Shown here: positions 31,816 through 41,360 of the stretch, piece after piece
Layout: every line of letters starts with the position of its first letter
How positions within the stretch are numbered: the stretch's first letter is position 1
Source of the DNA: SIG452 sp045541975
GTDB lineage: Bacteria > Bacillota > Clostridia > UMGS1840
Assembly: GCA_045541975.1 (NCBI GenBank)
Contig: JAZQKB010000027.1
Span: 1-50,137, forward strand
Length of the DNA stretch: 50,137 nt
Direction of reading: 5' to 3'
Position numbers and translations under genes: made by a program
The notes under the pieces: model-generated
What the model saw: the letters and a program-made list of their open reading frames with translations, nothing else
What the model was told of the DNA's origin: nothing
The model's database searches: none

Positions 31816-32265
31816 ATGAAAATTGTAATTCAAAGAGTCTTAGAAGCCAAGGTGACCATTGACGGCAATATCCACGGCCAAATCGGAAAAGGATATTTGC
31901 TTCTCATCGGTATTTCCAATGATGATACCAAAGAGATTGCAGATAAAATGCTGGAAAAAACCGCAAAACTCCGCATTTTTGAGGATGAAAACGGCAAAAC
32001 TAATCTGAGCATTGCCGATGTTGGGGGCGAGGTGTTGGCAGTTTCTCAGTTTACCCTATATGCAGACTGCAAAAAAGGGAACCGTCCCAGCTTCATCAAT
32101 GCCGGAAAGCCTGAAATGGCAGAAGAGCTGTATCTTTATATGCTGGAAAAATGTAAAGAACTTTTTGGCAAAGTGGAATGTGGACAGTTTGGTGCTGATA
32201 TGAAAGTATCTTTAGTGAATGACGGTCCCTTCACCATTGTATTAGACAGTAACGAAATTTTATAA
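31816..32265 (+). CDS. dtd: D-aminoacyl-tRNA deacylase
   Basis: 149 residues, the usual length. The catalytic SQFTLYADCKKGNRPSF (~78-94) and the cross-subunit NDGPFTIVLDS (~135-145) motifs are intact. It removes D-amino acids wrongly charged onto tRNA. The ribosome site is AGGGAGC. Confidence 0.95.
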   Translation: MKIVIQRVLEAKVTIDGNIHGQIGKGYLLLIGISNDDTKEIADKMLEKTAKLRIFEDENGKTNLSIADVGGEVLAVSQFTLYADCKKGNRPSFINAGKPEMAEELYLYMLEKCKELFGKVECGQFGADMKVSLVNDGPFTIVLDSNEIL

Positions 32266-32284
32266 AAAGAAAGAAGAATCTTTT

Positions 32285-32758
32285 ATGAAGAAACCAATCA
32301 TCTTGCAAGGTGCAGTTGTGGTGGGAGATGTCACGTTAGAGGCAGACGTTTCCGTGTGGTACAATGCGGTGCTTCGTGGTGATGTGGAATCCATTACCGT
32401 AAAGGCGGGCTCCAACATTCAGGATAATGTGACCGTTCATACTGCAGAAGGTTATCCCGTTACGATTGAAGAGAATGTCAGCGTGGGACACGGAGCTATT
32501 CTGCACGGTTGCCATATTGGTGAAAATACCGTTGTGGGAATGGGTGCCATTGTGTTAAACGGTGCAAACATCGGCAAAAACTGTTTGCTTGGTGCCGGCA
32601 CCTTAATTCCGCAGAATACCGAAATTCCCGACAACTCTTTGGTGATTGGTTTTCCCGGGAAAGTAAAACGCACCCTCACCGAGGAAGAAATTGCACAGAA
32701 TAAAGAAAATGCAGAGCATTATGTAGCACTATCCAAACAATATGCGGAGGAAAAATAA
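32285..32758 (+). CDS. Gamma-carbonic anhydrase-like hexapeptide protein
   Basis: 157 residues of left-handed beta-helix. VLRGDVESITVKAGSNIQDN, VHTAEG and VGHGAILHGCHIG (~75-87) carry the His residues that bind zinc in gamma-class carbonic anhydrases (three His seen: VHTA, GHGA, LHGC). Members of this YrdA/PaaY-like group may or may not have carbonic anhydrase activity. Confidence 0.85.
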   Translation: MKKPIILQGAVVVGDVTLEADVSVWYNAVLRGDVESITVKAGSNIQDNVTVHTAEGYPVTIEENVSVGHGAILHGCHIGENTVVGMGAIVLNGANIGKNCLLGAGTLIPQNTEIPDNSLVIGFPGKVKRTLTEEEIAQNKENAEHYVALSKQYAEEK

Positions 32759-33454
32759 TTGAAAAAGTTCTTATTATTTGATGTAGACAGAACCTTACTG
32801 GATTTTGACCGTTCTGAAGCTCAGGCAATCAAAAACACTCTGGAACATTTTTCTTTGCCAGTAAATGATAAAATTTGCAACCGTTATCCCACCATTAATG
32901 AAATGCTGTGGGAAGAATTTGAACAAGGAACCATCGAGAAAGCAACCATTTTATACCGCCGTTTTGATTTGTTGTTTTCAGAATTTGGCATCACCTTTGA
33001 TTCCAAAGAATTTGATGCTTATTACCGCACCGATCTCTCCAAACACGCCTTTTTGATATCCGGTGCAAAAGAATTGCTTCTTTCCTTACGGAATAAGGGC
33101 TATAAAATTTACTATGTGACTAACGGTACCCGTGGGGTGCAGTATCCCCGTTTAAAACAGTCTGGACTGGATAGGTTGGCAGACGGGATTTTTCTGTCTG
33201 AGGAAATTGGATTCCAAAAACCGGAAAAAGCTTTTTTTGATTTGGTATTTCCACAAATCCCTGATTTTAGCTTAGCGGAAGCAATTATTATTGGAGATTC
33301 TCTTTCTTCCGATATGAAAGGCGGAATCAATGTGGGACTGGATACCATGTGGTATAATCCGAAAAAAGTGCCAAACCGCCTGAACATTCCCGTTACATAC
33401 GAAGTATCTGATTTTTCACAAATCGAAGAAATTTTAGATCAATTAGGAGAATAA
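32759..33454 (+). CDS. HAD hydrolase, YjjG-like nucleotidase
   Basis: 231 residues. Motif I DVDRTLLDF (~8-16), motif II TNGT (~120), motif III lysine in FQKPEKAFFD (~150) and motif IV GDSLSSDMKGGINVG (~178-192) are all present. The YVTNGTRGVQYPRLKQSGL segment matches YjjG-type enzymes that dephosphorylate non-canonical pyrimidine nucleotides. The start is TTG: its first base directly follows the previous stop, and GGAGG is 8 bases upstream. Confidence 0.88.
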   Translation: MKKFLLFDVDRTLLDFDRSEAQAIKNTLEHFSLPVNDKICNRYPTINEMLWEEFEQGTIEKATILYRRFDLLFSEFGITFDSKEFDAYYRTDLSKHAFLISGAKELLLSLRNKGYKIYYVTNGTRGVQYPRLKQSGLDRLADGIFLSEEIGFQKPEKAFFDLVFPQIPDFSLAEAIIIGDSLSSDMKGGINVGLDTMWYNPKKVPNRLNIPVTYEVSDFSQIEEILDQLGE

Positions 33455-33457
33455 TAT

Positions 33458-34450
33458 ATGAAAAAGACAATCAAAAAAATCACAGCAATCCTTTTTGTTA
33501 TTTGTCTGCTGGTGTTGGGTTGTCTGCCTGCAGTGGCAGGAGATATCCCTGAAGCCTTAAGCTATGAGGATGATGCCAAAGTGTTTATCGGTACACTTTT
33601 GGAATTTTCTGATTCGGAAGAAGCAAACCGTTCTGATATAAAAGAAATTACCGTTGTTCCCGTGTTAAAAATCAAAGGGGAAGTGGAAGTCGGAGTGGAG
33701 CAAACCTACTCGGAATGCTATTTTCCCAAAGCAACACCCAAACAGGGAGCAGAATACTTTTTTGGTTATCTTCCGGGAAATGAAGTTTATATCTATGAGG
33801 TAGAAAGCCGTACCGATGATAAAATCACCTTACATATTACCGATGAATTTTCCGAACGGATTCAAAACTATCTGGACGAAGGCTTATACGAAATGGAAGA
33901 AATTGCCCGAGTAAATGTGGGCAGAAAAATCACCTTAAGCGAATACATGGAAACCAGCCGTGAACTTGCCAAAAAAGTTACTTTTTCCCTAAATGGTGTA
34001 ACATATGATATTGATGTGGACAAGTTTTATGAATTTTCCGACAAGGTATTGATTACTGATGTGAAAAATACCATTTTAAAAAGAATGGGCGCTGACGATT
34101 GGGAAGATGATATCTTATATATTACTATAGACCACCGTCAGGATACGCTTATTGACGGTTTTGAAAAAACAACCTTTGCTTGCGTTACCCGCTTTTGTGA
34201 GGTGGACCGATATAGCCAAATGATGGGTAGACTTCCCGGGTGCGATTTTACCATGACTTGGGAAGACTTGGCAGAATTATACACCTTCCTGCCCGAAGAT
34301 GTGCAACGAGAACTCTATGCTAAAAACGGTGCAGAAGTAGTGGAGCCAAATGTTACTCCAATCGTGATTGGCGTTTTAGTTGGTGCCGTAGTCGGTGGAG
34401 GAATTGGCGGTGCTGTAGGGGTAATTCTAGCACGCAAAAAGAAAAAATAA
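33458..34450 (+). CDS. Exported, C-terminally anchored protein, unknown
   Basis: 330 residues. Signal peptide with LVLGCLPAVAG (~18-28; VLGC could also be read as a lipobox). A polar beta-rich body (~30-140), an acidic helical part, then near the C-terminus a glycine-rich helix PIVIGVLVGAVVGGGIGGAV (~302-321) and a KKKK tail. That end looks like a membrane anchor with a glycine zipper, without an LPXTG motif. No family recognised. Last gene of the run; a terminator overlaps the next promoter. Confidence 0.7.
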   Translation: MKKTIKKITAILFVICLLVLGCLPAVAGDIPEALSYEDDAKVFIGTLLEFSDSEEANRSDIKEITVVPVLKIKGEVEVGVEQTYSECYFPKATPKQGAEYFFGYLPGNEVYIYEVESRTDDKITLHITDEFSERIQNYLDEGLYEMEEIARVNVGRKITLSEYMETSRELAKKVTFSLNGVTYDIDVDKFYEFSDKVLITDVKNTILKRMGADDWEDDILYITIDHRQDTLIDGFEKTTFACVTRFCEVDRYSQMMGRLPGCDFTMTWEDLAELYTFLPEDVQRELYAKNGAEVVEPNVTPIVIGVLVGAVVGGGIGGAVGVILARKKKK

Positions 34451-34460
34451 CCAAGAAAGA

Positions 34461-34500
34461 AAGTCCCGGAAGAAAATGTCTTTCGGGACTTGACTTTTTT
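34461..34500 (+). terminator. Terminator overlapping the next promoter
   Basis: AAGTCCCG (34461-34468) pairs with CGGGACTT (34484-34491), with extra pairs inside and T7 at 34495-34501. The -35 box TTGACT of the pheST promoter begins at 34490, i.e. in the last bases of the stem. Confidence 0.8.
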
Positions 34501-34518
34501 TAAAATAACTGTTATAAT
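34490..34518 (+). promoter_or_regulatory. pheST promoter
   Basis: TTGACT (34490-34495) and TATAAT (34513-34518), spacer 17. Confidence 0.8.
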
Positions 34519-34524
34519 GTGTTA

Positions 34525-34790
34525 GGTATATGAGGAAAATGTGTCAGTAGTCTGTATCTGATTCCCAAAAGAGAAGGAAGTCATCGGCTGGAAGCTTCCG
34601 GGACAGGATATATGATGAATTTCAGCATTGGAGTATTCTGCGAAAGTCCGTTCGGATATAAGCAGGGTGTTATATCTCACGCCAAAAGATAAAAAAGTGC
34701 AAAGTTTTCTTTTTGTAAAAAAACTTTGAATTTGGGTGGTACCGCGGGTTAGCAGCTCGTCCCTTTATGGTGACGGAGCTGTTTTTTTAT
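34525..34790 (+). promoter_or_regulatory. T-box leader of pheST, Phe specifier
   Basis: The core GGGTGGTACCGCGG is at 34734-34747 and the terminator CAGCTCGTC/GACGGAGCTG with T7 at 34752-34788. In stem I the specifier region reads GAATTTCAGC (34617-34626), giving TTC (34621-34623) or TTT in the adjacent register; both are Phe. The UGGU core is compatible with tRNA-Phe. Confidence 0.93.
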
Positions 34791-34856
34791 TGCTTCTGTC
34801 TTCCTTAACATCTTGTTTTAAATTTACCATAAGATATAGAAAGGATTTGAAAAACT

Positions 34857-35909
34857 ATGGCTGATAAAACCGTAGCATTAAAAGAAAACTTTGCTCTGGC
34901 GTTATCCAATGTTACCAACATGGAAGAGCTGGAAAAAGTAAGAGTGGAATACTTAGGGAAAAAAGGCTTCATCACCGAGCTTATGCAGGAGATGAAATCT
35001 CTGTCTCCCGAAGAAAAGAAAACCTTCGGACAGACCGTGAACGTTTTAAAAAACGAAGTAAACGATGCCATTACCCAAAAAAGAGAAGAATTAAAACAGA
35101 AGGAAATCGAACTGGAAAACAGCCGGATGCCTCTGTTTGACTTATCTATGCCTCCCGTTTTAGACAGAGGTTCTTATCATCCTATCACCTTGGTTCAACG
35201 CCAGTGTGAAGAAGTGTTCCGTTCTATGGGCTTCGCTATTGAAGATTATAGCGAAATCGTAACCGACTATGAATGTTTTGAAGCATTAAACATTCCGAAA
35301 AATCATCCCGCAAGAGATATGCAGGATACTTACTATTTAGATAATGGTCAGCTGTTAAAATCCCATACCTCTGCGGCACAGAATGCTATCTATAAAAAAT
35401 ATAAAGACGCCTTAATTAACGAAGGAAAACCCATCAAGGCAATTTTCCCTGGCAGATGCTTTAGAAACGAAGCAACCGATGCCTGCCACGAAAACACCTT
35501 CTTGCAGATGGAAGGGGTTATGGTGGATAAAAACATTTCCATTTCCAACCTGATTTTCTTTATGAAAACCATGTTATCCGAAGTGTTCCAAAAAGACATC
35601 AAAGTGCGTCTGCGTCCCGGCTTTTTCCCCTTTGTGGAACCCGGTTTTGAGTTGGATATCAGCTGCTTAATCTGCGGTGGGGAAGGATGCCCCTCCTGTA
35701 AGCATAGCGGATGGCTGGAATTATGTCCCTGCGGTATGATTCATCCCGAAGTATTAAAAGCAGGCGGTATTGACCCGGAAGAATACACCGGCTTTGCATT
35801 CGGCTTAGGCTTAACCCGTCTTGCTATGATGAAATACGGTGTCAAAGATATCCGTGATTTAAACAGCGGCAGCTTAAAAGCACTGTCTCAGTTTACCGAC
35901 GATAAATAA
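34857..35909 (+). CDS. pheS: Phenylalanyl-tRNA synthetase alpha subunit
   Basis: 350 residues. N-terminal coiled-coil tRNA-binding arm (~1-90), then the class II core with motif 1 (HPITLVQRQCEEVF), motif 2 (FPGRCFRNEATDACHENTF, ~195-213) and motif 3 (FAFGLGLTRLAMMKYG, ~317-332). A Cys-rich insert, CLICGGEGCPSCKHSGWLEL (~262-281), occurs before CGMIHPEV as in many Firmicutes PheS. With PheT it forms the alpha2beta2 enzyme. 18 bases ahead of pheT. Confidence 0.97.
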   Translation: MADKTVALKENFALALSNVTNMEELEKVRVEYLGKKGFITELMQEMKSLSPEEKKTFGQTVNVLKNEVNDAITQKREELKQKEIELENSRMPLFDLSMPPVLDRGSYHPITLVQRQCEEVFRSMGFAIEDYSEIVTDYECFEALNIPKNHPARDMQDTYYLDNGQLLKSHTSAAQNAIYKKYKDALINEGKPIKAIFPGRCFRNEATDACHENTFLQMEGVMVDKNISISNLIFFMKTMLSEVFQKDIKVRLRPGFFPFVEPGFELDISCLICGGEGCPSCKHSGWLELCPCGMIHPEVLKAGGIDPEEYTGFAFGLGLTRLAMMKYGVKDIRDLNSGSLKALSQFTDDK

Positions 35910-35926
35910 GAAAGGAGCCAAAGAAT

Positions 35927-38299
35927 ATGATTTTATCAATGAACTGGATTTCGGACTTTGTTGACTTGTCCGGACTGGATAAATTAGACTTAATTGCAAA
36001 ATTTTCTTTGTCCACTGCAGAAGTGGAAAATGACATCTATCAGAAAGGCTCCGACCTTTCCGGTATCGTGGTAGCCGAAATTAAATCCATAGAAGACCAT
36101 CCCGAATCCAAAAAACTGCATTTGTTAAAAGTGGATATCGGAGAAGGTGACTTGGTTGACGTGGTTTGTGGTGCTCCCAATGTACGGGTTGGCATGAAAA
36201 CCGCATTTGCAAAACTGGGCGCTCAGATTGGCGACATCACCATTGCTCCCAGAAAACTGGCAGGTTACACTTCTAACGGTATGTGCTGCTCTGAAAAAGA
36301 ACTCGGTTTGAGTGACGAAAATGCAGGGATTATGGATATTACCGAAGATGTGGCATTAGGTACCGACTTAAAAGAACTCTATCAGATTGACGATATTATC
36401 TTTGAAGTGGATAACAAATCCTTAACCAACCGTCCCGACCTTTGGGGACACTACGGCATTGCCCGCGAATTTGCGGCAATTGCAGGCAGAGAATTAAAAC
36501 CTCTGCCGGTAGTGGATTTAGATGCATACAAAAATCTGCCGAAGGTTGATTTAAAAATTGAAGACCCCTTATGTCAGAGATATTCCTGCCTGCAGTTTGG
36601 CAATATTTCCAAACATGTAAGTCCTATGAATATGAGAATCCGTTTGTACTATTGCGGTATGAGAGGATTAAACTTCTTAGCAGACTTAACCAACTATCTG
36701 ATGCTGGAAATGGGACAGCCCATGCACGCATTTGATTCCCGCAAAGTGGAAAAAATTCGTGTAAAACGCTTTGATAAGCCCTTTAAATTCCAGACCTTAG
36801 ACGGTGTAGAAAGAGATATTGACGAAGAAACCTTAATGATTTGCAATGATAACACTCCTGTTGCCATTGCAGGGATTATGGGTGGTTTGGATTCCGAAAT
36901 TGTGGAATCCACCTCCACGTTAACGTTGGAATCTGCAACCTTTGATGCAACCTCCATTCGTAAATCCACCGTTCGTCTGGCACACCGCACCGATGCGTCT
37001 ATGCGTTATGAAAAATGCTTAGACCCTGAAATGACCACTGTTGCCATTGCTCGTTTCGTAAAACTCTTAACCGAAATTGACCCCTCTGCAACCGTTGTTT
37101 CTTCTTTAACTGATGAATATCCCTTCCATTACGATACCGTAAGCTTAAGCTTTGATAAAGCGTTTGTGGATAAATACACCGGTATCAATATTGATAATGC
37201 AACCATCGAAAAAACCTTGAAAGCTCTTGGTTTTGGCGTGGATGTGAACGGAGATACTTTCGCAGTTACCGTTCCTTCCTGGCGTGCCACCAAAGATGTG
37301 ACCATGAAGGCAGACATCATCGAAGAAATCACCCGTATTTACGGTTACGATAATTTTGATATTAACACCGCCGCAGTGCCTCTGTATCCCGTGAGAGCAG
37401 CCCAGGAAAAGAGTGATGAAGACCGTATTAAAGATATTTTGGTAAAACGCTATTCCATGCACGAACTGCATTCCTATGTATGGGCATACTATGATGAATA
37501 TAAAGCGTTGGGACTGGAAGTGGAAGATAACATCAATTTAGTAAGTTCCGTAAACCCCAACATCAAAACCATCCGTAAATCCATCATTCCCACTCAGCTT
37601 TGTCAGGTGAAATATAACACCGCATACGCTCCCGATTTTAAAGTGTTTGAAATCGGCAGAGTGGTGGAAGGCTTAAAAGAAGACGGTTTATGCAATGAGC
37701 GCAAAAAACTCTGTATCACGATCTATTCCAAAACCCGTGATATGGAAGCCATCTACTTTGAACTTCGTGACATCTTGGCTGTGGTTACTGATGACTTAAA
37801 ACACGAAGGATTAACCTTCAAAACCAAGGAAGCAACCCATTCCTATCAGCATCCCAAGAACTTAAATGCCATCATTTGCGACGGCAAAGAGCTGGGCGAA
37901 ATCGGTATTGTGAATCCCGTTGTTTCCAAAAAGATTGATAAAAAAGCAAACATCGTGTATGCAGAAATTGATGTAACTGATTTTTCTGATATCAAAAATA
38001 AGAGTATTGCATACAAAGAATCTTCCAAATTCCCCGAAATCGAAATTGACTTGTCTTTCGTTTCCGAAGCTTATCAGCCGATTGCAGATGCCATTGTCAA
38101 TGCAAACTGTGCTCTGATTAAAAATGTGAAAGTGGTTGGTACCTATACTGACGATGCAGGAAAATCCATTACCTTGCGTGTAACCTTCTCACATCCCGAA
38201 CGCACCTTGACCAAAGAAGAAGTTCTCCAGGTGGTAAACGGTATCGTGGACGAATTAGACGGCAAAAACATCAAACTGAAAAACGGTTTACCGATGTAA
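35927..38299 (+). CDS. pheT: Phenylalanyl-tRNA synthetase beta subunit
   Basis: 790 residues, full length. EMAP-like tRNA-binding OB domain (~40-150, HLLKVDIGEG...VVCGAPNVR), B3/B4 editing domain (~215-390), B5 helix-turn-helix region (~405-475), core and C-terminal FDX-ACB anticodon-binding domain (~697-790, KESSKFPEIEIDLSFV). Ordinary in every respect. A bidirectional terminator follows. Confidence 0.97.
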   Translation: MILSMNWISDFVDLSGLDKLDLIAKFSLSTAEVENDIYQKGSDLSGIVVAEIKSIEDHPESKKLHLLKVDIGEGDLVDVVCGAPNVRVGMKTAFAKLGAQIGDITIAPRKLAGYTSNGMCCSEKELGLSDENAGIMDITEDVALGTDLKELYQIDDIIFEVDNKSLTNRPDLWGHYGIAREFAAIAGRELKPLPVVDLDAYKNLPKVDLKIEDPLCQRYSCLQFGNISKHVSPMNMRIRLYYCGMRGLNFLADLTNYLMLEMGQPMHAFDSRKVEKIRVKRFDKPFKFQTLDGVERDIDEETLMICNDNTPVAIAGIMGGLDSEIVESTSTLTLESATFDATSIRKSTVRLAHRTDASMRYEKCLDPEMTTVAIARFVKLLTEIDPSATVVSSLTDEYPFHYDTVSLSFDKAFVDKYTGINIDNATIEKTLKALGFGVDVNGDTFAVTVPSWRATKDVTMKADIIEEITRIYGYDNFDINTAAVPLYPVRAAQEKSDEDRIKDILVKRYSMHELHSYVWAYYDEYKALGLEVEDNINLVSSVNPNIKTIRKSIIPTQLCQVKYNTAYAPDFKVFEIGRVVEGLKEDGLCNERKKLCITIYSKTRDMEAIYFELRDILAVVTDDLKHEGLTFKTKEATHSYQHPKNLNAIICDGKELGEIGIVNPVVSKKIDKKANIVYAEIDVTDFSDIKNKSIAYKESSKFPEIEIDLSFVSEAYQPIADAIVNANCALIKNVKVVGTYTDDAGKSITLRVTFSHPERTLTKEEVLQVVNGIVDELDGKNIKLKNGLPM

Positions 38300-38314
38300 T
38301 TTTCACTCAATAAA

Positions 38315-38356
38315 AAAGCTGAAACCAAATCAAAAATTGGTTTCAGCTTTTTTTGT
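38315..38356. terminator. Bidirectional terminator between pheT and pyk
   Basis: AAAGCTGAAACCAA (38315-38328) and TTGGTTTCAGCTTT (38337-38350) form a 14-bp perfect stem with A and T tracts. Confidence 0.92.
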
Positions 38357-38375
38357 TTTTTTCGTTATTTGTTTT

Positions 38376-39785
38376 TTACTGAACGTTAATAACTCTTAAC
38401 GTGTTGGCATTTTCGCCTAACGGAATCCCTGCAGCAATCACAGCAACATCATTTTTTGTGATATAATTTGCTTCGTGCACCCGTTTAATCGAGTGGGTGA
38501 AGAGGGAGTCGGAATTGCCTTGCACTTCTGCCTTGACGGGATACACACCCCAGGAAAGCGCCAGCTTTCTATAGGTTTTTTCGTTGGGTGTGGTTGCCAC
38601 AATCGGCATATTCGGACGGAATTTGGATACCATTCTGGCAGTCTGGCCGGATTTGGTTACCACGATGATCACTCTTGCATTTAAGTCGTGAGCAGTGGTG
38701 CAGGCTGCATGAGAAATTGCATCCTGAATGGTGGGGGCAGACAGGGTACTCATAGCAAACCGTTTTTTATAGTCAATGTCCATTTCGGCACTTCTTGCAA
38801 TGCGGGACATTGCTTTGACTGCTTCCACCGGATATTTACCCACTGCAGTTTCACCGGATAACATAATAGCGCTGGTACCATCATACACAGCGTTTGCTAC
38901 GTCGGAGGTTTCTGCACGGGTGGGACGGGGATTGGAAATCATGGATTCGAGCATCTGGGTTGCGGTAATAACACGTTTTCCTGCACTGTAGCATTTTTTA
39001 ATGAGCATTTTCTGAATGGTGGGCAGTTCTTCAAAATCAATTTCCACACCCATGTCACCACGGGCAACCATAATCCCGCTGGAAACGGTCAAAATATCGT
39101 CAATGTTGTTCACGCCTTCACGGTTTTCGATTTTTGCGATGATTTCAATTTCTTCACCGCCGTTGGCATCTAAAAATTTTCTCATGGATGCAATATCGTC
39201 TGCACGGCGTGCAAAGGATGCGGCAATATAGTCAAAGTCGTTTTTGATACCAAATAGCAGGTCTTCCTTGTCCACATCGTCCATATAGGGCATATATAAT
39301 TCAATGCCCGGCAGATTCATACTCTTTCTGTCGCTTAACTGACCGCCTGTTAACACACGACAAATAATATCGGTGTCTTCAATTTTTTCCACCACCATTT
39401 CGATATTACCGTCGTCTAACAAAATTTTATTGCCGTTGGCTAAATCGAAAGGGAGCTTTTTGTAAGTGATGGAAACAATGGATTCATTTCCTACAACATC
39501 TTTGGTGGTAAGCGTAAAGGTTTGTCCTTCTTTTAAAATAACTTTTCCGTTTTCAAAGGTTTTGATGCGCACTTCGGGACCTTTGGTGTCCAACAGCATG
39601 GCAACGGGAAGACCCATTTCATCACGGACTTTTTTAAACATATCAATTCGCTTCTGATGGCTTTCGTAATCCCCGTGAGAGAAGTTGAATCTGGCAGTAT
39701 TCATTCCTGCCAACATCATCTGGCGGAGTACGTTTTCGTCATCGGTAGCAGGACCTAAGGTACAAACAATTTTTGTTTTTCTCAT
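38376..39785 (-). CDS. pyk: Pyruvate kinase
   Basis: 469 residues, the short form without the extra PEP-utilising C-terminal domain found in many Bacilli. Motifs: KIVCTLGPATDD (~5-16), ARFNFSHGDY (~33), LLDTKGPEVR, GVMVARGDMGVEID-like segment reading GIMVARGDMGVEID (~243), and ITATQMLESMISNPRPTRAE (~275-294). It converts PEP to pyruvate and ATP. The start at 39785 follows GGAG by 9 bases; the frame continues upstream 21 codons without a ribosome site. Confidence 0.96.
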   Translation of the reverse strand: MRKTKIVCTLGPATDDENVLRQMMLAGMNTARFNFSHGDYESHQKRIDMFKKVRDEMGLPVAMLLDTKGPEVRIKTFENGKVILKEGQTFTLTTKDVVGNESIVSITYKKLPFDLANGNKILLDDGNIEMVVEKIEDTDIICRVLTGGQLSDRKSMNLPGIELYMPYMDDVDKEDLLFGIKNDFDYIAASFARRADDIASMRKFLDANGGEEIEIIAKIENREGVNNIDDILTVSSGIMVARGDMGVEIDFEELPTIQKMLIKKCYSAGKRVITATQMLESMISNPRPTRAETSDVANAVYDGTSAIMLSGETAVGKYPVEAVKAMSRIARSAEMDIDYKKRFAMSTLSAPTIQDAISHAACTTAHDLNARVIIVVTKSGQTARMVSKFRPNMPIVATTPNEKTYRKLALSWGVYPVKAEVQGNSDSLFTHSIKRVHEANYITKNDVAVIAAGIPLGENANTLRVINVQ

Positions 39786-39829
39786 GGTGTATACTCCTCT
39801 GTTCTTAAAAAAACAATTTCTTAATTTAT

Positions 39830-39858
39830 AGTATAACACAAGAAACACCGTTTGTCAC
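39830..39858 (-). promoter_or_regulatory. pyk promoter
   Basis: GTGACA (39853-39858) and TATACT (39830-39835) on the minus strand, spacer 17. Confidence 0.65.
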
Positions 39859-39891
39859 TCTCTTTTTAAAAAAATTTAAAATTTCTTCCTC

Positions 39892-40419
39892 TTAGGTCAG
39901 AAGTGGTGGCGTATCCTCTTCTAAAAGCAAGGTTCCGTATTCGGTGAGAACGCCTTCCATCAAATGAGGGTTTTCTACCGTATTGCCTAAATCACATAGA
40001 ATTAACTGCATTCTGGACAGGGATATCTGGTCTTCAGATGACAGAACCAGATAGTATTCCTCCTGCATCAGATATATGCAGATTCGCCCTTTAACATATT
40101 GCTTGGATAATGTTCCGGCATAGAATGCTTCCTCAGATTCTCGAAAAGAAGTTATCACAAGATTCTTTTCACACCGTTTTTGTTTTTTTTCATCTGTTTT
40201 TGTGAGAAAAATTTCGCAACCGTCTTGTTTGGAGGGTACCATTTCCAGCATAATTGCCTGATTGATCATCGAAAAGCGAAATTCGTTTTCCAGTGTCCCC
40301 AGTAACTCCCACATTAATCGGGAGGATTCTTCCGGAGCGCTTTGTGCATTCATTTTCAGCATTTCCGTGCAAGATAGCGTGATTTTTACCTGGTTTTCAT
40401 CAATTTTTTCAATTTTCAC
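39892..40419 (-). CDS. mecA: MecA-type adaptor protein
   Basis: 175 residues. The N-terminal KIEKIDENQVKITLS matches the MecA substrate-binding domain, followed by an acidic variable linker and a C-terminal domain (CEIFLTK near ~70, then YLMQEEYYLVLSSED). MecA proteins deliver substrates to ClpCP and link to competence and stress control. GTG at 40419 is the likely start: AAGGAG touches the upstream ATG (40428) with no spacing but lies 9 bases from the GTG, and the resulting N-terminus fits the family. Divergent from the two-component system. Confidence 0.82.
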   Translation of the reverse strand: MKIEKIDENQVKITLSCTEMLKMNAQSAPEESSRLMWELLGTLENEFRFSMINQAIMLEMVPSKQDGCEIFLTKTDEKKQKRCEKNLVITSFRESEEAFYAGTLSKQYVKGRICIYLMQEEYYLVLSSEDQISLSRMQLILCDLGNTVENPHLMEGVLTEYGTLLLEEDTPPLLT

Positions 40420-40596
40420 ACCTTCCATCTCCTTTTTTGGAGTTTGTTTGAGCCGTTAGCATAGAAATACAGGCTCTTCTTCATTATAATGGATTTTATA
40501 CCGAAAAGATAGCCTAATTTTTTTCCAAATCCACGTTTTTGGTTGGTAATAGCAGGAAAAAGTCAGATGTGCTTTTTGTATTTTGTGTGAATCGTC

Positions 40597-40624
40597 TTGC
40601 CTTTTTTAAAAAATATGCTATAAT
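40597..40624 (+). promoter_or_regulatory. Promoter of the two-component system
   Basis: TTGCCT (40597-40602) and TATAAT (40619-40624), spacer 16. Confidence 0.6.
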
Positions 40625-40660
40625 AAGGTCAAACAACAAACAAAAAAGCGGGGTGACCAA

Positions 40661-41332
40661 ATGAACCAGCCAACTTTACTGATTGTGGATGACGAAGAAC
40701 GTATCCGAAAGGTGCTCTTTGATTATTTTACCAAGCAGAATTATCAGGTGAAATTGGCAAAAAACGGAGAAGAAGCTATTGACGTTTTCTATGCCAACAA
40801 AATTGATTTGGTTATTTTAGATATTATGATGCCGGTAATGGACGGTTATGAAACCTTAAAGGAACTTCGTAAAATTTCCAATGTTCCTGTGATGATTCTC
40901 TCTGCCAAATCAGAAGAGTATGACGTTTTAAAAGGGTACGAGCTGTATGCAGATGAATATGTGGCAAAACCTTTTAACTTAAAAATCCTTTCAGCACGGG
41001 TGGAAGCACTTTTGCGCCGCAGTAACGGTCTGTCGGAAGAAATTGTAATTGGAGACTTAAGCTATAATAAGTCTACCTACGAAGTTACCGTGAAGGGAGA
41101 AAAGGTGGATTTAACCAACAAGGAATTTGAACTGCTTGGATATCTCATTTTAAATAAGGGGATTGTACTGTCCCGTGATGACATTTTAAATAATGTTTGG
41201 CACTACGATTATTTTGGAGACGTGAGAACTATTGATACTCATATCAAAAAATTGAGAGCCAAGCTTTTAGAATGCGGATCTTACATCCAGACGGTGCGAA
41301 GCGTGGGATATAAATTTGATGCTTCCGTGTAA
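40661..41332 (+). CDS. OmpR/PhoB-family response regulator
   Basis: 223 residues. Receiver domain with the acidic pair in LLIVDDEER (~10-11), phospho-acceptor Asp in VILDIMMPVMDG (~54), and KPFNLKIL (Lys ~104). The C-terminal winged helix (~125-222) is of the trans_reg_C type, with LTNKEFELLGYLILNKG and RTIDTHIKKLRAKL. It binds DNA when phosphorylated by the adjacent kinase. Target genes cannot be read from the window. Confidence 0.94.
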   Translation: MNQPTLLIVDDEERIRKVLFDYFTKQNYQVKLAKNGEEAIDVFYANKIDLVILDIMMPVMDGYETLKELRKISNVPVMILSAKSEEYDVLKGYELYADEYVAKPFNLKILSARVEALLRRSNGLSEEIVIGDLSYNKSTYEVTVKGEKVDLTNKEFELLGYLILNKGIVLSRDDILNNVWHYDYFGDVRTIDTHIKKLRAKLLECGSYIQTVRSVGYKFDASV

Positions 41333-41360
41333 AAAAACAGAGAGGGAACGGTATGTTAAT

